A stretch of 38,781 bases of DNA from an uncultured Prolixibacteraceae bacterium (GCA_903834475.1 CAILJH010000122.1:1-38781); one strand, 5' to 3'. Positions 1-9,473 are shown, counted from the first letter of the stretch. Made by a program: numbers and translations. The notes: a model not told the origin generated them from the sequence alone.

Positions 1-1311
1 AATTTTACGGTACAAATCAAGTGCATACAAGTCTGTCATTCCTGAAACAAAATCGACAACTGACTGCACTTTTTCATAAGTTGATTCATGTTTCCCGCCA
101 TACTGGTCAGGCATAAGCTGGGTTATTTTTTGTGAAAATCCTTCCTTTGGATTCAGAATTGCTTCAATAAAAACCTCAAGCAATGTTCCGATAATCTGGT
201 AGCCTGAAATCTCAATTTCAACCACCGACCGATCGTTGTAAATATTTTGCCAACTCACTTCTTTAATCCTTTTTATTGCCTCCAGTGAAATTGGATGAAC
301 ATGATCAATCAAAGCTTTCTGGAAATTTCCCGAAAAGATATCGTCTTGCTTTTCCCAGAAAACATTTACGCATTGTTTTACCAATTTCCCGATCACACTG
401 GCACGCAAATAGGCAATCTGCTCATTTGGATCCGAAACCATGTTCAGTGTATCATTGATGCGGTCAATCTGTGTCGTTTCCGTCTGTGCGTCAAAAAAAT
501 TCATCAACAGGAAACGTGTCTGTTCGAAGTTGTGGATTTTCAGTTTATGTGCATCTTCCAAATCCATTAACTGGTAGCAGATATCGTCGGCGGCCTCAAC
601 CAGAAATACCAGAGGATGCCGAACATATTTGACCGGATTTTCATTCGTTTGAAGCAGTCCAAGTTCATTGGCAATGTTTGCAAAAATTGACTTTTCAGAT
701 TGAAAAAACCCGAATTTAGGTTTTTCAGTCAACAGAGATTCATATGGATATTTCACGATGGATGCCAGCGTGGTATAGGTCAAGGCAAAACCGCCATCGC
801 GTCGTCCGTTGAACCTGTGGCTCAGTAACCTGAATGCATTCGCATTTCCGTCGAACTGGGTAAAATCCCTCCACTGAGCTTCATTAAGTTCATTCCGGAG
901 CCGAGGTTCATTGCTTTTTTTGAAGAACTGCGCGATGGCATCTTCTCCGGAATGACCAAAAGGCGGATTTCCCATGTCGTGAGCCAAACAGGCTGCAGAG
1001 ATTACAGAGCCAATTTCCTGAAACAGTGGATTCTCAACCATCAGATTTTCACTTTCTGCCCTTTCGATAAACATGCTGCCCAAAGAACGGCCTACGCTGG
1101 CAACTTCCAGGCTGTGAGTCAAACGATTGTGTACAAAAACACTTCCTGGAAGCGGAAATACCTGGGTCTTATTTTGCATTCTCCGGAAAGGAGATGAAAA
1201 AATAATCCGGTCGTAATCGCGCTGAAACTGGGTCCGGCTATGTTTAATATCGTTTGTTGCAAGTTCTTCCTGTCCCAGTCGGGTGGTCGAAATGATTTGA
1301 TTCCAGTTCAT
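1..1311 (-). CDS. dgt: Deoxyguanosinetriphosphate triphosphohydrolase (dGTPase), 3' end cut by window edge
   Basis: This HD-domain enzyme hydrolyses dGTP (and related dNTPs) to the deoxynucleoside and triphosphate in the cytoplasm, which affects the dNTP pool. The frame is open from an ATG at 1309-1311 to the left edge, giving 437 codons; the family is usually about 450 residues, so only the last few are missing. Visible motifs are RLTHSLEV (His66), the HD signature CLAHDMGNPPFGHSGE (His111, Asp112, His120), a further metal-site segment EAADDICYQLMDLEDAHKL, and a C-terminal DFVSGMTDLYALDLYRKI stretch typical of the family. It is preceded by a 179-base gap that contains a hairpin, so it is probably transcribed separately from the metallopeptidase gene upstream. 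No clear Shine-Dalgarno sequence is seen. Identification is firm; only the terminus is unknown. Confidence 0.95.
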   Translation of the reverse strand, partial: MNWNQIISTTRLGQEELATNDIKHSRTQFQRDYDRIIFSSPFRRMQNKTQVFPLPGSVFVHNRLTHSLEVASVGRSLGSMFIERAESENLMVENPLFQEIGSVISAACLAHDMGNPPFGHSGEDAIAQFFKKSNEPRLRNELNEAQWRDFTQFDGNANAFRLLSHRFNGRRDGGFALTYTTLASIVKYPYESLLTEKPKFGFFQSEKSIFANIANELGLLQTNENPVKYVRHPLVFLVEAADDICYQLMDLEDAHKLKIHNFEQTRFLLMNFFDAQTETTQIDRINDTLNMVSDPNEQIAYLRASVIGKLVKQCVNVFWEKQDDIFSGNFQKALIDHVHPISLEAIKRIKEVSWQNIYNDRSVVEIEISGYQIIGTLLEVFIEAILNPKEGFSQKITQLMPDQYGGKHESTYEKVQSVVDFVSGMTDLYALDLYRKI

Positions 1312-1363
1312 TCGGGTTTTGTTTTAAATGATTGTTCATTTATTGACCTATTGTGCCTTTCAT

Positions 1364-1450
1364 GTCAGTCATTGGTTGTCATGCATCGTCATTCTGTTGT
1401 TTGATTTCGCTTCAAACAACTTAATGACCACCTAATGACAATTATATGAC
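1364..1450. repeat. GTCATT/AATGAC hairpin element, copy 1
   Basis: This is an intergenic inverted repeat between two minus-strand genes. The apex is a perfect 9-bp stem, GTTGTTTGA at 1396-1404 against TCAAACAAC at 1412-1420, with a 7-base loop. Below it the left arm holds three GTCAT copies (1368 onward) and the right arm holds AATGAC, AATGAC and ATGAC, so the arms pair imperfectly along most of their length. It lies just past the stop of the metallopeptidase gene and about 50 bases upstream of the dGTPase start. A terminator or transcript-end stabiliser is the simplest reading. A similar element lies at 4710-4785. Confidence 0.6.
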
Positions 1451-1490
1451 CTATTCATGTCTTTTGGCAAATTTGCAAAATCCAAGTATT

Positions 1491-2201
1491 TCAAAATGTT
1501 TGTGTCCGGTAATTATTCATTTCCTTATCGGCTTTTCGGGCATTCGGATAACATTGTTCCAGTAACATCCAGAACTTTTCGCCGTGATTTTTTACAACAG
1601 TATGAACCAACTCATGCACCAGCACATAATCGATCAGGTGTTCGGGAACCCGCATCAGGTGAAGGTTTAAATTGATGTTGTTGACCGACGAACAGCTTCC
1701 CCATCGGGTCGAGGCATTTTTTATACTGACATTTTCAAATTTGAATCCATGTTTATCGGCTAATTCCTTTAGTCGTTTTGGCAGGTAAGCCTTTGCTTCC
1801 CAGCGCATAACGTCAACCAGTGTGTTTTTTATAAACTCCTGAACTTTGGGTTGTTCATGATTCACCCGCTCAGGAATAAAAATTTGAATGATCCCGTTTC
1901 CGACCCGGTTGTAAACCTTATCGGTATTTCCTTTGGTGATTGCCAACTGGTGAAACCTGGTTTTAAAACAGCTTTCAGGAGCGAATAAAGTTAGCCCTTT
2001 ACGAATTTTAGCCTGTTGTTTCAGTATCCAGTCCGCCTTCGATTCTACAAACCGGATGGCATCGCGGTATGGTGCCGATGGTGGCATGGATACCACAATT
2101 TCACCGTCCGGTTTTACGCTTAAACGAATCCTCCCCGATCGTTCGTTTATTGTAAATGAAACCTTTCCAAGCTGTTCAATATCGATGTATTTCGTCTCCA
2201 T
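1491..2201 (-). CDS. YgjP-like zinc metallopeptidase domain protein (M48/DUF45 family)
   Basis: This is a 236-residue protein of the YgjP-like metallopeptidase group (DUF45, often called M48 family metallopeptidase). The zinc-binding motif is HELVH at His196-His200, followed by a third His in KNHGEKFW (His206). The preceding VSIKNASTRWGSCSS segment is the conserved WGSC motif of this family. The N-terminal half is beta-rich with no signal peptide or membrane segment, so the protein should be cytoplasmic. Members are commonly annotated as metal-dependent hydrolases; physiological substrates are generally unknown. The start is the first ATG of the open frame, and the sequence begins METKYIDIEQLGKVSF. 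It is transcribed away from maeB, with a 193-base divergent gap. The family assignment is confident and the function is not. Confidence 0.9.
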   Translation of the reverse strand: METKYIDIEQLGKVSFTINERSGRIRLSVKPDGEIVVSMPPSAPYRDAIRFVESKADWILKQQAKIRKGLTLFAPESCFKTRFHQLAITKGNTDKVYNRVGNGIIQIFIPERVNHEQPKVQEFIKNTLVDVMRWEAKAYLPKRLKELADKHGFKFENVSIKNASTRWGSCSSVNNINLNLHLMRVPEHLIDYVLVHELVHTVVKNHGEKFWMLLEQCYPNARKADKEMNNYRTQTF

Positions 2202-2394
2202 TCAAAATTCCGGAAATATTTGGCTAAAGTAATCAAACCAACGAATTTTCTTCAAGGATCTGGTGCCATATTAAAACGAGATTTCAGGATAAAAATCTTA
2301 TTTTTTCGTTCTTTTTCATGAATCTTATCATATTACAATCGCCGATTTAGCCCTTACTTTATTAGTCTTTTTACAACTAAAAAAACTAACTGTC

Positions 2395-4665
2395 ATGGCA
2401 ACAATAACCAAAGAAGACGCCCTGCTTTATCATACTGAGGGCCGTCCCGGAAAACTGGAAGTGGTAACTACAAAGCCACACACAACCCAACGCGATCTTT
2501 CATTAGCTTATTCACCCGGAGTTGCATATCCTTGCCTTGAAATCAACAAAAATTTTGACGATATTTATAAATATACTTCAAAAGGGAACCTTGTGGCTGT
2601 CATTTCAAACGGAACGGCAGTGCTCGGATTGGGCGACATAGGCGCCGGTGCCGGGAAGCCGGTTATGGAAGGCAAAGGCTTTCTTTTTAAAATTTTTGCC
2701 GACATCGATGTTTTCGATATCGAAGTAGATACCAAAGACATCGATCAGTTTGTGCAAACGGTTAAAAACATCGCTGTTACATTTGGTGGAATAAATCTCG
2801 AAGATATTAAGGCGCCGGAATGTTTCGAAATCGAAGAACGTTTAAAGCGTGAATTGCAGATTCCACTGATGCACGATGATCAGCATGGAACTGCCATTAT
2901 TTCTTCAGCCGGAATAATTAATTCGCTTGAACTGTCGGGCAAGAAACTGAACGAAGCCAGACTCGTTGTTAATGGTGCTGGAGCTTCAGCCATCGCCTGC
3001 ACCAAACTGATTATTTCGCTGGGTGCAAATCCTGAAAACATTGTTATGGTCGATTCAAAAGGTGTACTTCGAAAAGACCGAACCGATCTGAATAAATACA
3101 AAGTTGAATTTGCCACCGATCTTGATATCAGAACATTGCCGGAAGCGATGGTTGGGGCTGATATTTTCCTCGGTTTATCACAAGCCAATATTGTTTCCAA
3201 AGAAATGGTGCAATCCATGGCAAAAAATCCGATCGTATTTGCGATGGCCAATCCTGATCCTGAAATACCATACGATGATGCCATGTCGGCACGAAAAGAT
3301 TTGATCATGGCAACCGGACGTTCGGATTATCCGAACCAGGTCAACAATGTGCTGGGATTCCCGTATATTTTCCGTGGCGCACTGGATGTGCGTGCCACCT
3401 GTATCAATGAAGAAATGAAACTGGCTGCTGTTTATGCCCTTGCCGGACTTGCAAAAGAAGTTGTTCCTGAAAGCGTGAGCAAAGCATATAATGTAAAGAA
3501 TCTTGTTTTTGGAAAAGATTACATCATTCCAAAGCCTCTCGACCCAAGATTGCTTACAACCGTTGCCCCTGCTGTTGCCAAAGCAGCTATGGACAGCGGA
3601 GTTGCGCGCAAACCAATTGAAGATTGGAATGCATACAAGCTTGAACTCAGCCAGCGTCTTGGCCTCGACAATCAGTTGTTTCATGGCATAGTAATTAAGG
3701 CCAAACAGAATCCGAAGAGAATTGTATTTGCTGAAGGCGATAACCTGAAGGTATTACGGGCTGCCAACGAAGTTTTACACGAAGGAATTGCAATACCGAT
3801 TTTACTGGGAAATGTTGAGGAAATCAAACAACTCATTAAAGATAACCATTTTGATTTATCTGAGATTCAAATTATCGATCCACATTCGAATGAGAACAAT
3901 AAAACACGAAAGGCCTTTGCCAATTTGATCTACGACAAACGTCAACGCAAAGGCGTAACCATGGCAGAAGCTTATGAAATGACTTTCAACCGCAACTATT
4001 ATGGAATCATGATGGTTGATGCCGGATTAGCCGATGGAATGATTTCAGGAGTTACAACCCATTACCAGGATGTAATCAGTCCGGCCTTGAAATTGATCGG
4101 ACCAAAACCAAACCTGAATCATATTTCAAGCATGAATATTGTGATGACAAAGAAAGGTCCACTTTTCTTTGCCGATACCACAGTAAACCTTGATCCCGAC
4201 GTTCAGACCCTGATCGAAACAACTTTGCTGACTGCAGAGGAAGTCCGGAAATTCAATATCGAACCAGTCATTGCATTGGTATCCTACTCCAACTTTGGTT
4301 CTGTGAAATTGTCGGAACATACCAATACGCTGGAAAGAGTGAGACAGGCCGTAGCGTATTTGCACAAAAACCACCCGGAACTCATTGTGGATGGTGAAAT
4401 TCAGATGAATTTTGCACTCAATAAAGAACTGCGGAGTCAAAAATTTCCATTCACTTTATTAGAAAACAGGGATGTCAATACGATTATATTCCCCAACCTA
4501 ACAGCCGGAAATATTGCATTCAAAATGATGTACGAAATCGGCGGAGCAGAAGTCGTCGGTCCAATTCTGATGGGAATGAAAAAACCGATCCATGTTGTTC
4601 CGACAGAATGTTCTGTACGCGAAATCGTAAACATGACCACTATTGCAGTGGTTGATGCTCATTGA
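2395..4665 (+). CDS. maeB: NADP-dependent malic enzyme with C-terminal phosphotransacetylase-like domain
   Basis: This 756-residue MaeB-type malic enzyme oxidatively decarboxylates malate to pyruvate, normally with NADP, in the cytoplasm. Residues about 15-160 form the malic N-terminal domain, with [18 protein letters not shown] from about residue 73, and the metal/substrate site [11 protein letters not shown] follows at about 158. A Rossmann domain ([17 protein letters not shown], from about 190) runs to about residue 400. From about 430 the PTA-like domain begins ([21 protein letters not shown] starts it; [14 protein letters not shown] and [10 protein letters not shown] lie inside). In related hybrid enzymes this domain is regulatory (acetyl-CoA sensing) rather than catalytic. 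The length is typical. The ATG is preceded by an AT-rich leader without a clear Shine-Dalgarno sequence. It is a single gene, followed by a convergent hairpin at 4710-4785. Confidence 0.96.
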   Translation: MATITKEDALLYHTEGRPGKLEVVTTKPHTTQRDLSLAYSPGVAYPCLEINKNFDDIYKYTSKGNLVAVISNGTAVLGLGDIGAGAGKPVMEGKGFLFKIFADIDVFDIEVDTKDIDQFVQTVKNIAVTFGGINLEDIKAPECFEIEERLKRELQIPLMHDDQHGTAIISSAGIINSLELSGKKLNEARLVVNGAGASAIACTKLIISLGANPENIVMVDSKGVLRKDRTDLNKYKVEFATDLDIRTLPEAMVGADIFLGLSQANIVSKEMVQSMAKNPIVFAMANPDPEIPYDDAMSARKDLIMATGRSDYPNQVNNVLGFPYIFRGALDVRATCINEEMKLAAVYALAGLAKEVVPESVSKAYNVKNLVFGKDYIIPKPLDPRLLTTVAPAVAKAAMDSGVARKPIEDWNAYKLELSQRLGLDNQLFHGIVIKAKQNPKRIVFAEGDNLKVLRAANEVLHEGIAIPILLGNVEEIKQLIKDNHFDLSEIQIIDPHSNENNKTRKAFANLIYDKRQRKGVTMAEAYEMTFNRNYYGIMMVDAGLADGMISGVTTHYQDVISPALKLIGPKPNLNHISSMNIVMTKKGPLFFADTTVNLDPDVQTLIETTLLTAEEVRKFNIEPVIALVSYSNFGSVKLSEHTNTLERVRQAVAYLHKNHPELIVDGEIQMNFALNKELRSQKFPFTLLENRDVNTIIFPNLTAGNIAFKMMYEIGGAEVVGPILMGMKKPIHVVPTECSVREIVNMTTIAVVDAH

Positions 4666-4709
4666 AAGGATAAACGAGTATACGATATGCTGACTAACCA
4701 AAAACATTT

Positions 4710-4785
4710 TGTCATTAAGTGGTCATTTGATGGTCATTAAGTAGTAAAAAAGCAATGAATGACAATCAAATGACTATAAATGACA
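4710..4785. terminator. Bidirectional terminator-like GTCATT/AATGAC hairpin, copy 2
   Basis: The left arm, 4710-4738, has three GTCATT units with 5-base spacers; the right arm, 4758-4785, has three AATGAC units. The reverse complement of the right arm matches the left arm except in one 4-5-base spacer and one further base. The loop is 19 bases (4739-4757) and rich in A. It sits between maeB (plus) and the small secreted protein gene (minus), which converge, so a terminator working in both directions fits. There is no long T run directly after the arms, so intrinsic termination is not proven. Confidence 0.6.
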
Positions 4786-4841
4786 AATCTTGACGGAAAG
4801 AAATCCAAGTCAGGAAAGTAAGCTGATATTCGTAAAGGATA

Positions 4842-5309
4842 TTATTCTTTGTCGAAAACAAGCGTTTCTGCAACTTCACCAAAAGATGATGAAGCACTTG
4901 TTTCGACAACCAGATTAACGGTTTCCATCTTATACACCTCAACGATTACCATTTCCCCGTTATCACCCATCGGAAACTTCGTGGTAATTTTTAAAGAATT
5001 TTTATCGTCGGACCAAATTGCAATCGACTTCTTCTGAGTATCCTGCCATCCGGGATTAATGCATTCGTTTCCATCCAAAGTAAATTTATCCTTGATTGTA
5101 AAATCGGTGCCCTGAAAACTGGAATGTCTTTCCACGTTAAGATCATTGCCGGACTGAACAGCAATCATGTCTTTGGGTGCCATGCTGAACTGAGCGTTCA
5201 ATTTGCTTTTTGAGCTGTTCAACTTCCAGTTTCCGGAGAAATCAGTGGCCTGTGCTGATACAATTACAGACACCAGTAAGGTGGCTAAAAGGAATACCAT
5301 TTTATTCAT
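4842..5309 (-). CDS. Small secreted protein of unknown function, lipocalin-like beta fold possible
   Basis: This is a 155-residue hypothetical protein. Residues 1-19 are a signal peptide with probable cleavage at VSA|Q (MNKMVFLLATLLVSVIVSAQ), so it should be periplasmic or exported. The mature protein opens with DFSGNWKLNSSKSKL, a start I associate with many small Bacteroidota exported proteins that are probably lipocalin-like beta barrels. There are alternating beta-strand patterns after it and only one cysteine in the mature chain. There is no lipobox cysteine, so it is not a lipoprotein. It lies convergent to maeB and divergent from the sensor kinase gene. A set of inverted AGAACT-type half-sites lies directly upstream. 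Function cannot be assigned. Confidence 0.8.
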   Translation of the reverse strand: MNKMVFLLATLLVSVIVSAQATDFSGNWKLNSSKSKLNAQFSMAPKDMIAVQSGNDLNVERHSSFQGTDFTIKDKFTLDGNECINPGWQDTQKKSIAIWSDDKNSLKITTKFPMGDNGEMVIVEVYKMETVNLVVETSASSSFGEVAETLVFDKE

Positions 5310-5325
5310 AAAAGTCAGGTTTTAA

Positions 5326-5360
5326 TTTAGAACTCTAAAGTTCTAAAAAATAAAGAACTT
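5326..5360. promoter_or_regulatory. Operator-like inverted half-sites upstream of the small secreted protein gene
   Basis: TTTAGAACT (5326-5334) and AGTTCTAAA (5339-5347) form a perfect 9-bp inverted repeat around a 4-base centre. A third half-site, AGAACTT (5354-5360), pairs with AAGTTCT (5338-5344), giving three alternating copies in 35 bases. The set starts 17 bases upstream of the minus-strand start codon at 5309. It could be a repressor operator or a 5' leader hairpin. No regulator can be named. Confidence 0.4.
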
Positions 5361-5573
5361 ATTGCATCCCAGACAATCTTATTACTTCAAGAAAAAAGTA
5401 GTCTCCGGTATTATCAACTGCACAATTTCAGGAATAAAAGAATGAATTTCAAGGCTAAAAAAACTAAGACATCTCAACGATTTCTAATCCAATCAACAGA
5501 ATGATATCTGGTTAAACAAAACTGAAAATGAAAATTCTCTGAAATATTCAAAAGGTTACATATATTTACTGCG

Positions 5574-8500
5574 ATGAACAAACGGTTATCACTTTTTCTA
5601 TATGTTCTCCTGTACTCATTGGGCAACGCATGGGCTCAGCAGCTTTATTTCAATCATCTCTCGGTAAACAATGGGTTGTCGCAGGGAGTAAACAACTGCA
5701 TTTTCAAAGATTCAAAAGGATTTGTTTGGATCAGTTCATATGATGGACTCAACCGGTTTGACGGTATGAGTTGCGTCAGTTTTCGTTCTTCGATCAATGA
5801 AACAAGCGGTTTAAAAGGAACTCTTTTCTTAAATATCCTGGAAGATCAAAATTCAAATTTGTGGTTCGGAAGTAATGCGGGCCTGAATTTTTACAACCGA
5901 CAACTTGATGTATTTCAAAACTTCAGAATCAAAGACCGCAGTAATGACGAGCAGTTTTATTCCCCTTTCTATATTGATGACGCCAATAACATCTGGCTTC
6001 AGTCGGTTTCTGATATTATCGTGTTTAATCCTGCCAGCAAAACATTTAAATTTCTCAAACATTTTCCTTTGCCTGGAAATTTAATTGTAAAACCATTGCC
6101 TGAAAAGCTCTATCAGCCTTTGCAAAAAATCTTTGCTGTCAAAAATAACTTACCCGTATTGTGGCAGGGAGAATTTATTGGTGAAAAGGCCCTATGGGAA
6201 TCTATACCTTTGACTATTCCGGCAAAACAAATCACCTCGTTACTGCCAGTTACAGACAAAAAAATCTGGTTAGGTACCGAAAATGGTGTTTACCATGTAC
6301 AAATGAATCAAAAGAAAGATTGCATTTGCCAACTTGCAGACAAGGAGATAAAAAGTGTTTCATCGATGCACCTCGATCAGAAAGGAACACTCTGGATTGG
6401 AACATTAAAGCAGGGTTTGTTCAGTTTAGATACTTTGGCACGAAAAATAAAAAATCAGTATATAAACTCAGTGTATAGCGGTTATTCCCTTGCCGGAAAC
6501 CAGATTAAATACATTACTTCGGATGAAAAGGGAGAGTTGTGGGTATCGGTCTGGGGAAAAGGAGTGGATTATACCAGTCTCAAAAGGTTCCGGTTTAATC
6601 AACACATAACCAAAGAGGAAGCAATTCTGGCCGGAACTGACAATTTTATCCGATCTATCATCCAGGTGAAAAATGAATTTTGGTGCGGTACACAAGCGAG
6701 TGGTATTTTAATTTTGGACGAAAACAAAAAGATAAAAAAGTCCATTCATGATGGGATACCCCAGTCGATTGAACATTTATTTTTAGATCAGGACAATCGT
6801 GTATGGGCATCAACTTTTGAAGGTTTGTTTGTGATTGATCCGATAACGAAAAAAATCATCAAACTTCCGGTGAATAATGCCGGATACGGTTCTACCTCCA
6901 ATCAGTACAACTTTATCAGCCGTTTGCCCAATGGCTCCATGCTTGCTTCAACGAACTCAGGACTGTTCATTATCAAAAAAAATAATGGCAATTACCAATT
7001 CAGCGCAATAAAAGGGATAGAAAATGCGGAAGATGTGTATTTGACTACCTACTGCGATCAGTTGAATCATTTATATATTTCAAGGGCATTCAAAGGATTC
7101 TCCGTTTATAATCTTTCCGGAAATTCATTGAATCTGATCCGGGATCTGCCGATGGAAGCAACCATCAAATGCTTCAGCGAATCGGCCGACAGCACAATCT
7201 GGATCGGCAGCACAATTGGTCTGATCAGATTCAATAAATACAAAGTTCAGATGGAGCAATTGATTACCACCAAACAAGGTCTGAGTAATCAATACATCTA
7301 CAGTATCCTGAAAGACGAAGATCACTTGTGGCTGAGCACAAACGCTGGCATCAACCGGTTGGATCTCCGCGATAAAACAATTAAAATATTTTCGGCTGGC
7401 GATGGGCAGCAAAGCAATGAATTCAATACGTATTCCTATTGTAAAACCGCCAAAGGAGAAATTCTTTTCGGGGGAGTGAACGGACTGAATTCTTTTTTTC
7501 CGGCCGACTTTAATGACAATTCATATCCTCCGCAGCTTATTCTTACGGGTTTGCAAATTAACGATACAATTTTTAAAACACCTTTCAATTTAACTGATAT
7601 AAAAGAACTTCAACTTGAATATCACCAGAATACACTTGGGTTGCAGTTTACGGTAATTCAGTATGCCAATGCTCCTGCCAATACTCTGAGCTACATGCTT
7701 CAAGGTTATGATAAAACATGGGTTAACGCAGGCAATAAAACAAAGCTAAGGTATTCCAGAATTCCCCCAGGTCGTTATATGCTCAAAGTAAAAGCTTTTA
7801 ATGCTGACGGGGTCGAATCTGAAAAGATATATTCTTTACCCATAACTATTCATTTTCCCTGGTGGCGAAGTTTGTGGTTTGAGTTATTGGCAACACTTAT
7901 GTTTTTTGGCCTGATCCATTTTATATCAAGAAGTTATGTCAGGAGAAGACTCGAAAAGCAAAGGGAACTTCTGGAGCGGAAACAGGCCGTTGAAAAAGAA
8001 CGCAACCGCATTAGCCGCGATATGCATGATGACCTTGGAAGTGGACTTACAATGATTGCTATTCTTAGTGAAGTTGCAAAAAAAAGATTGTCTGAACCTG
8101 ATGAAGCCAAGGATTTGCTTGATAAAATCGCTGTTTCTTCCAGAGAACTGGTTGATAACCTTCAGGATATCATCTGGTTGCTCAATCCAAAAAACGACAC
8201 AACTGAAAGCCTTTCGTCATACATCAGGGAATATGGCCTGAAATATTTTGAACTACTTCCTGTGCAAGTTAATTTTAACTATCCTGAAGATTTTTCCTCT
8301 ACCCGTTTGGGTGAAGAACAACGCCGCAATATCTTTTTATCGGTGAAGGAAAGCATGAATAACATAGCTAAGCACGCCGAGTGCAATAACGTGATAGTTT
8401 CCATCCATGAAACATCAAGTGAATTCAAGATAAGTATTGTTGATGATGGAAAAGGTTTTGACATGAATTCGGTTCGGATATTTGCCAATGGACTTGATAA

Positions 8501-8594
8501 TATACAAAACCGGATTGAGCAGGCCGGTGGAAAATATTTTATTACTTCTGATCCGGGAAAGGGAACGATGACCGAAATTATATTTTATACTTAA
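5574..8594 (+). CDS. Two-component sensor histidine kinase with periplasmic propeller and Y_Y_Y domain
   Basis: This 1006-residue inner-membrane kinase has a large sensing domain. A signal sequence occupies about residues 1-21 (cleavage near AWA|Q). Residues about 22-670 are many two-component-regulator propeller repeats (for example DSKGFVWISSYDGLNRFD, WFGSNAGLNFY, LWLSTNAGINRLD). A Y_Y_Y domain follows at about 679-762 and one membrane helix at about 763-790. The cytoplasmic part is a HisKA_3 dimerisation domain with RISRDMHDDLGSGL (phospho-acceptor His818) and a HATPase_c domain with the N box NNIAKHA, DDGKGFD and GLDNIQNRIEQAGG. Unlike hybrid HTCS proteins it has no receiver or DNA-binding domain; those are on the regulator gene 73 bases downstream. 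The ligand is unknown. In Bacteroidota such propeller sensors often respond to glycans or surface signals. Confidence 0.93.
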   Translation: MNKRLSLFLYVLLYSLGNAWAQQLYFNHLSVNNGLSQGVNNCIFKDSKGFVWISSYDGLNRFDGMSCVSFRSSINETSGLKGTLFLNILEDQNSNLWFGSNAGLNFYNRQLDVFQNFRIKDRSNDEQFYSPFYIDDANNIWLQSVSDIIVFNPASKTFKFLKHFPLPGNLIVKPLPEKLYQPLQKIFAVKNNLPVLWQGEFIGEKALWESIPLTIPAKQITSLLPVTDKKIWLGTENGVYHVQMNQKKDCICQLADKEIKSVSSMHLDQKGTLWIGTLKQGLFSLDTLARKIKNQYINSVYSGYSLAGNQIKYITSDEKGELWVSVWGKGVDYTSLKRFRFNQHITKEEAILAGTDNFIRSIIQVKNEFWCGTQASGILILDENKKIKKSIHDGIPQSIEHLFLDQDNRVWASTFEGLFVIDPITKKIIKLPVNNAGYGSTSNQYNFISRLPNGSMLASTNSGLFIIKKNNGNYQFSAIKGIENAEDVYLTTYCDQLNHLYISRAFKGFSVYNLSGNSLNLIRDLPMEATIKCFSESADSTIWIGSTIGLIRFNKYKVQMEQLITTKQGLSNQYIYSILKDEDHLWLSTNAGINRLDLRDKTIKIFSAGDGQQSNEFNTYSYCKTAKGEILFGGVNGLNSFFPADFNDNSYPPQLILTGLQINDTIFKTPFNLTDIKELQLEYHQNTLGLQFTVIQYANAPANTLSYMLQGYDKTWVNAGNKTKLRYSRIPPGRYMLKVKAFNADGVESEKIYSLPITIHFPWWRSLWFELLATLMFFGLIHFISRSYVRRRLEKQRELLERKQAVEKERNRISRDMHDDLGSGLTMIAILSEVAKKRLSEPDEAKDLLDKIAVSSRELVDNLQDIIWLLNPKNDTTESLSSYIREYGLKYFELLPVQVNFNYPEDFSSTRLGEEQRRNIFLSVKESMNNIAKHAECNNVIVSIHETSSEFKISIVDDGKGFDMNSVRIFANGLDNIQNRIEQAGGKYFITSDPGKGTMTEIIFYT

Positions 8595-8667
8595 CCCTTT
8601 TTTGTTACTTGGAAACAAAGAAAGATGATTTACTTTTAAAGGTTTAAACAGAGTTTTATCAAGCCGG

Positions 8668-9288
8668 ATGATTAAGGTAGTAATTATAGAAGATATCAAG
8701 GAAATAAGGGAAGGCCTGCAAATGCTGATTGATGGCAGCGATGGATTCGTTTGTGCCCAAACCTTTGGAAACGGCGAAGAAGCGCTGGAAAAACTTCCTG
8801 CTATTTGCCCGGATGTTGCATTAATGGACATCAACCTACCTGGGATCAATGGTATCGAAGTTGTTCGGGCGCTTAAGTCACAAGGCTGTAAAACACAATT
8901 CATTATGAGCACTGTTTACGAAGATGATGAATCAATTTTCGAATCACTCAAAGCAGGTGCCTGTGGATATTTATTAAAAAAAACACCCCCAACAAAAATT
9001 CTGGATTCAATTACCGAAGTCTACCACGGTGGATCCCCAATGAGCGGACAAATTGCACGGAAAGTGATCGCCTCCTTTCAGCAAAAAGATTCGATTGATG
9101 AATCTGAAATCCTCACTCAGCGCGAAAAAGAAATTCTTAAATCCTTGTCAAAAGGCCTGCGTTATAAAGAAATTGCCTCCGAATTCAATATTGGAATGGA
9201 GACTGTGCGTTCGCATGCACGAAATATCTACGAAAAACTCCAGGTGCAAAGCCGCACCGAGGCCATCAATAAAGTAATGGGCCGATAA
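8668..9288 (+). CDS. NarL/LuxR-family response regulator, partner of the upstream kinase
   Basis: This 206-residue response regulator is predicted to be phosphorylated by the kinase encoded directly upstream. The N-terminal receiver (about 1-120) has the acidic pair Glu8-Asp9, phospho-acceptor Asp54 in LMDINLPGINGIE, a Ser81/Thr82 switch position and Lys104 in YLLKK. The C-terminal LuxR-type helix-turn-helix (about 143-206) reads LTQREKEILKSLSKG, then KEIASEFNIGMETVRSHARN. The architecture and length are standard. The start ATG gives MIKVVIIEDIKEIREG, the normal receiver start. The gene sits 185 bases upstream of the giant secreted-protein cluster on the same strand, which makes that cluster the first candidate target; this is inference from position only. 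Confidence 0.95.
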   Translation: MIKVVIIEDIKEIREGLQMLIDGSDGFVCAQTFGNGEEALEKLPAICPDVALMDINLPGINGIEVVRALKSQGCKTQFIMSTVYEDDESIFESLKAGACGYLLKKTPPTKILDSITEVYHGGSPMSGQIARKVIASFQQKDSIDESEILTQREKEILKSLSKGLRYKEIASEFNIGMETVRSHARNIYEKLQVQSRTEAINKVMGR

Positions 9289-9437
9289 AATTTCAACTTT
9301 CCTTTTTCTTCATCCTCCCCTCCTAACACTATTTTGGGATTGCCTTCTTTTAGAATATATCGGAACTTCACTATCTAAAATACACCACCGTATTTTTCTG
9401 GAAGTGACTGCGTTTTAGAGAGAGCAAATAACAAAGC

Positions 9438-9451
9438 TGGGGTAACCCCCA
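9438..9451 (+). other. Short GC stem-loop in the leader of the giant cluster
   Basis: TGGGG (9438-9442), loop TAAC, CCCCA (9447-9451) form a 5-bp stem 22 bases upstream of the first giant gene's ATG. It stands out as the most GC-rich patch in an AT-rich leader. It has no T run, so it is not a terminator. A role in the mRNA leader is possible but unsupported. The rest of the 9289-9473 gap shows no promoter match I would defend. Confidence 0.25.
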
Positions 9452-9473
9452 ATCATAAATTAAATATACCAAT

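Noticed and set aside
276-1197. Three short plus-strand open frames at 276-458, 295-570 and 952-1197
   Set aside because: They lie wholly inside the dGTPase gene, whose minus-strand frame has clear catalytic motifs. The short products have no recognisable features.
2880-4707. Several open frames of 62-168 codons, mostly antisense, over maeB
   Set aside because: The malic enzyme reading is continuous and conserved over 756 residues; these are by-products of its codon composition.
9438-9451. Intrinsic terminator before the giant cluster
   Set aside because: The stem is only 5 bp with no following T run, and it sits 22 bases before the start codon, so it would block the gene it precedes.
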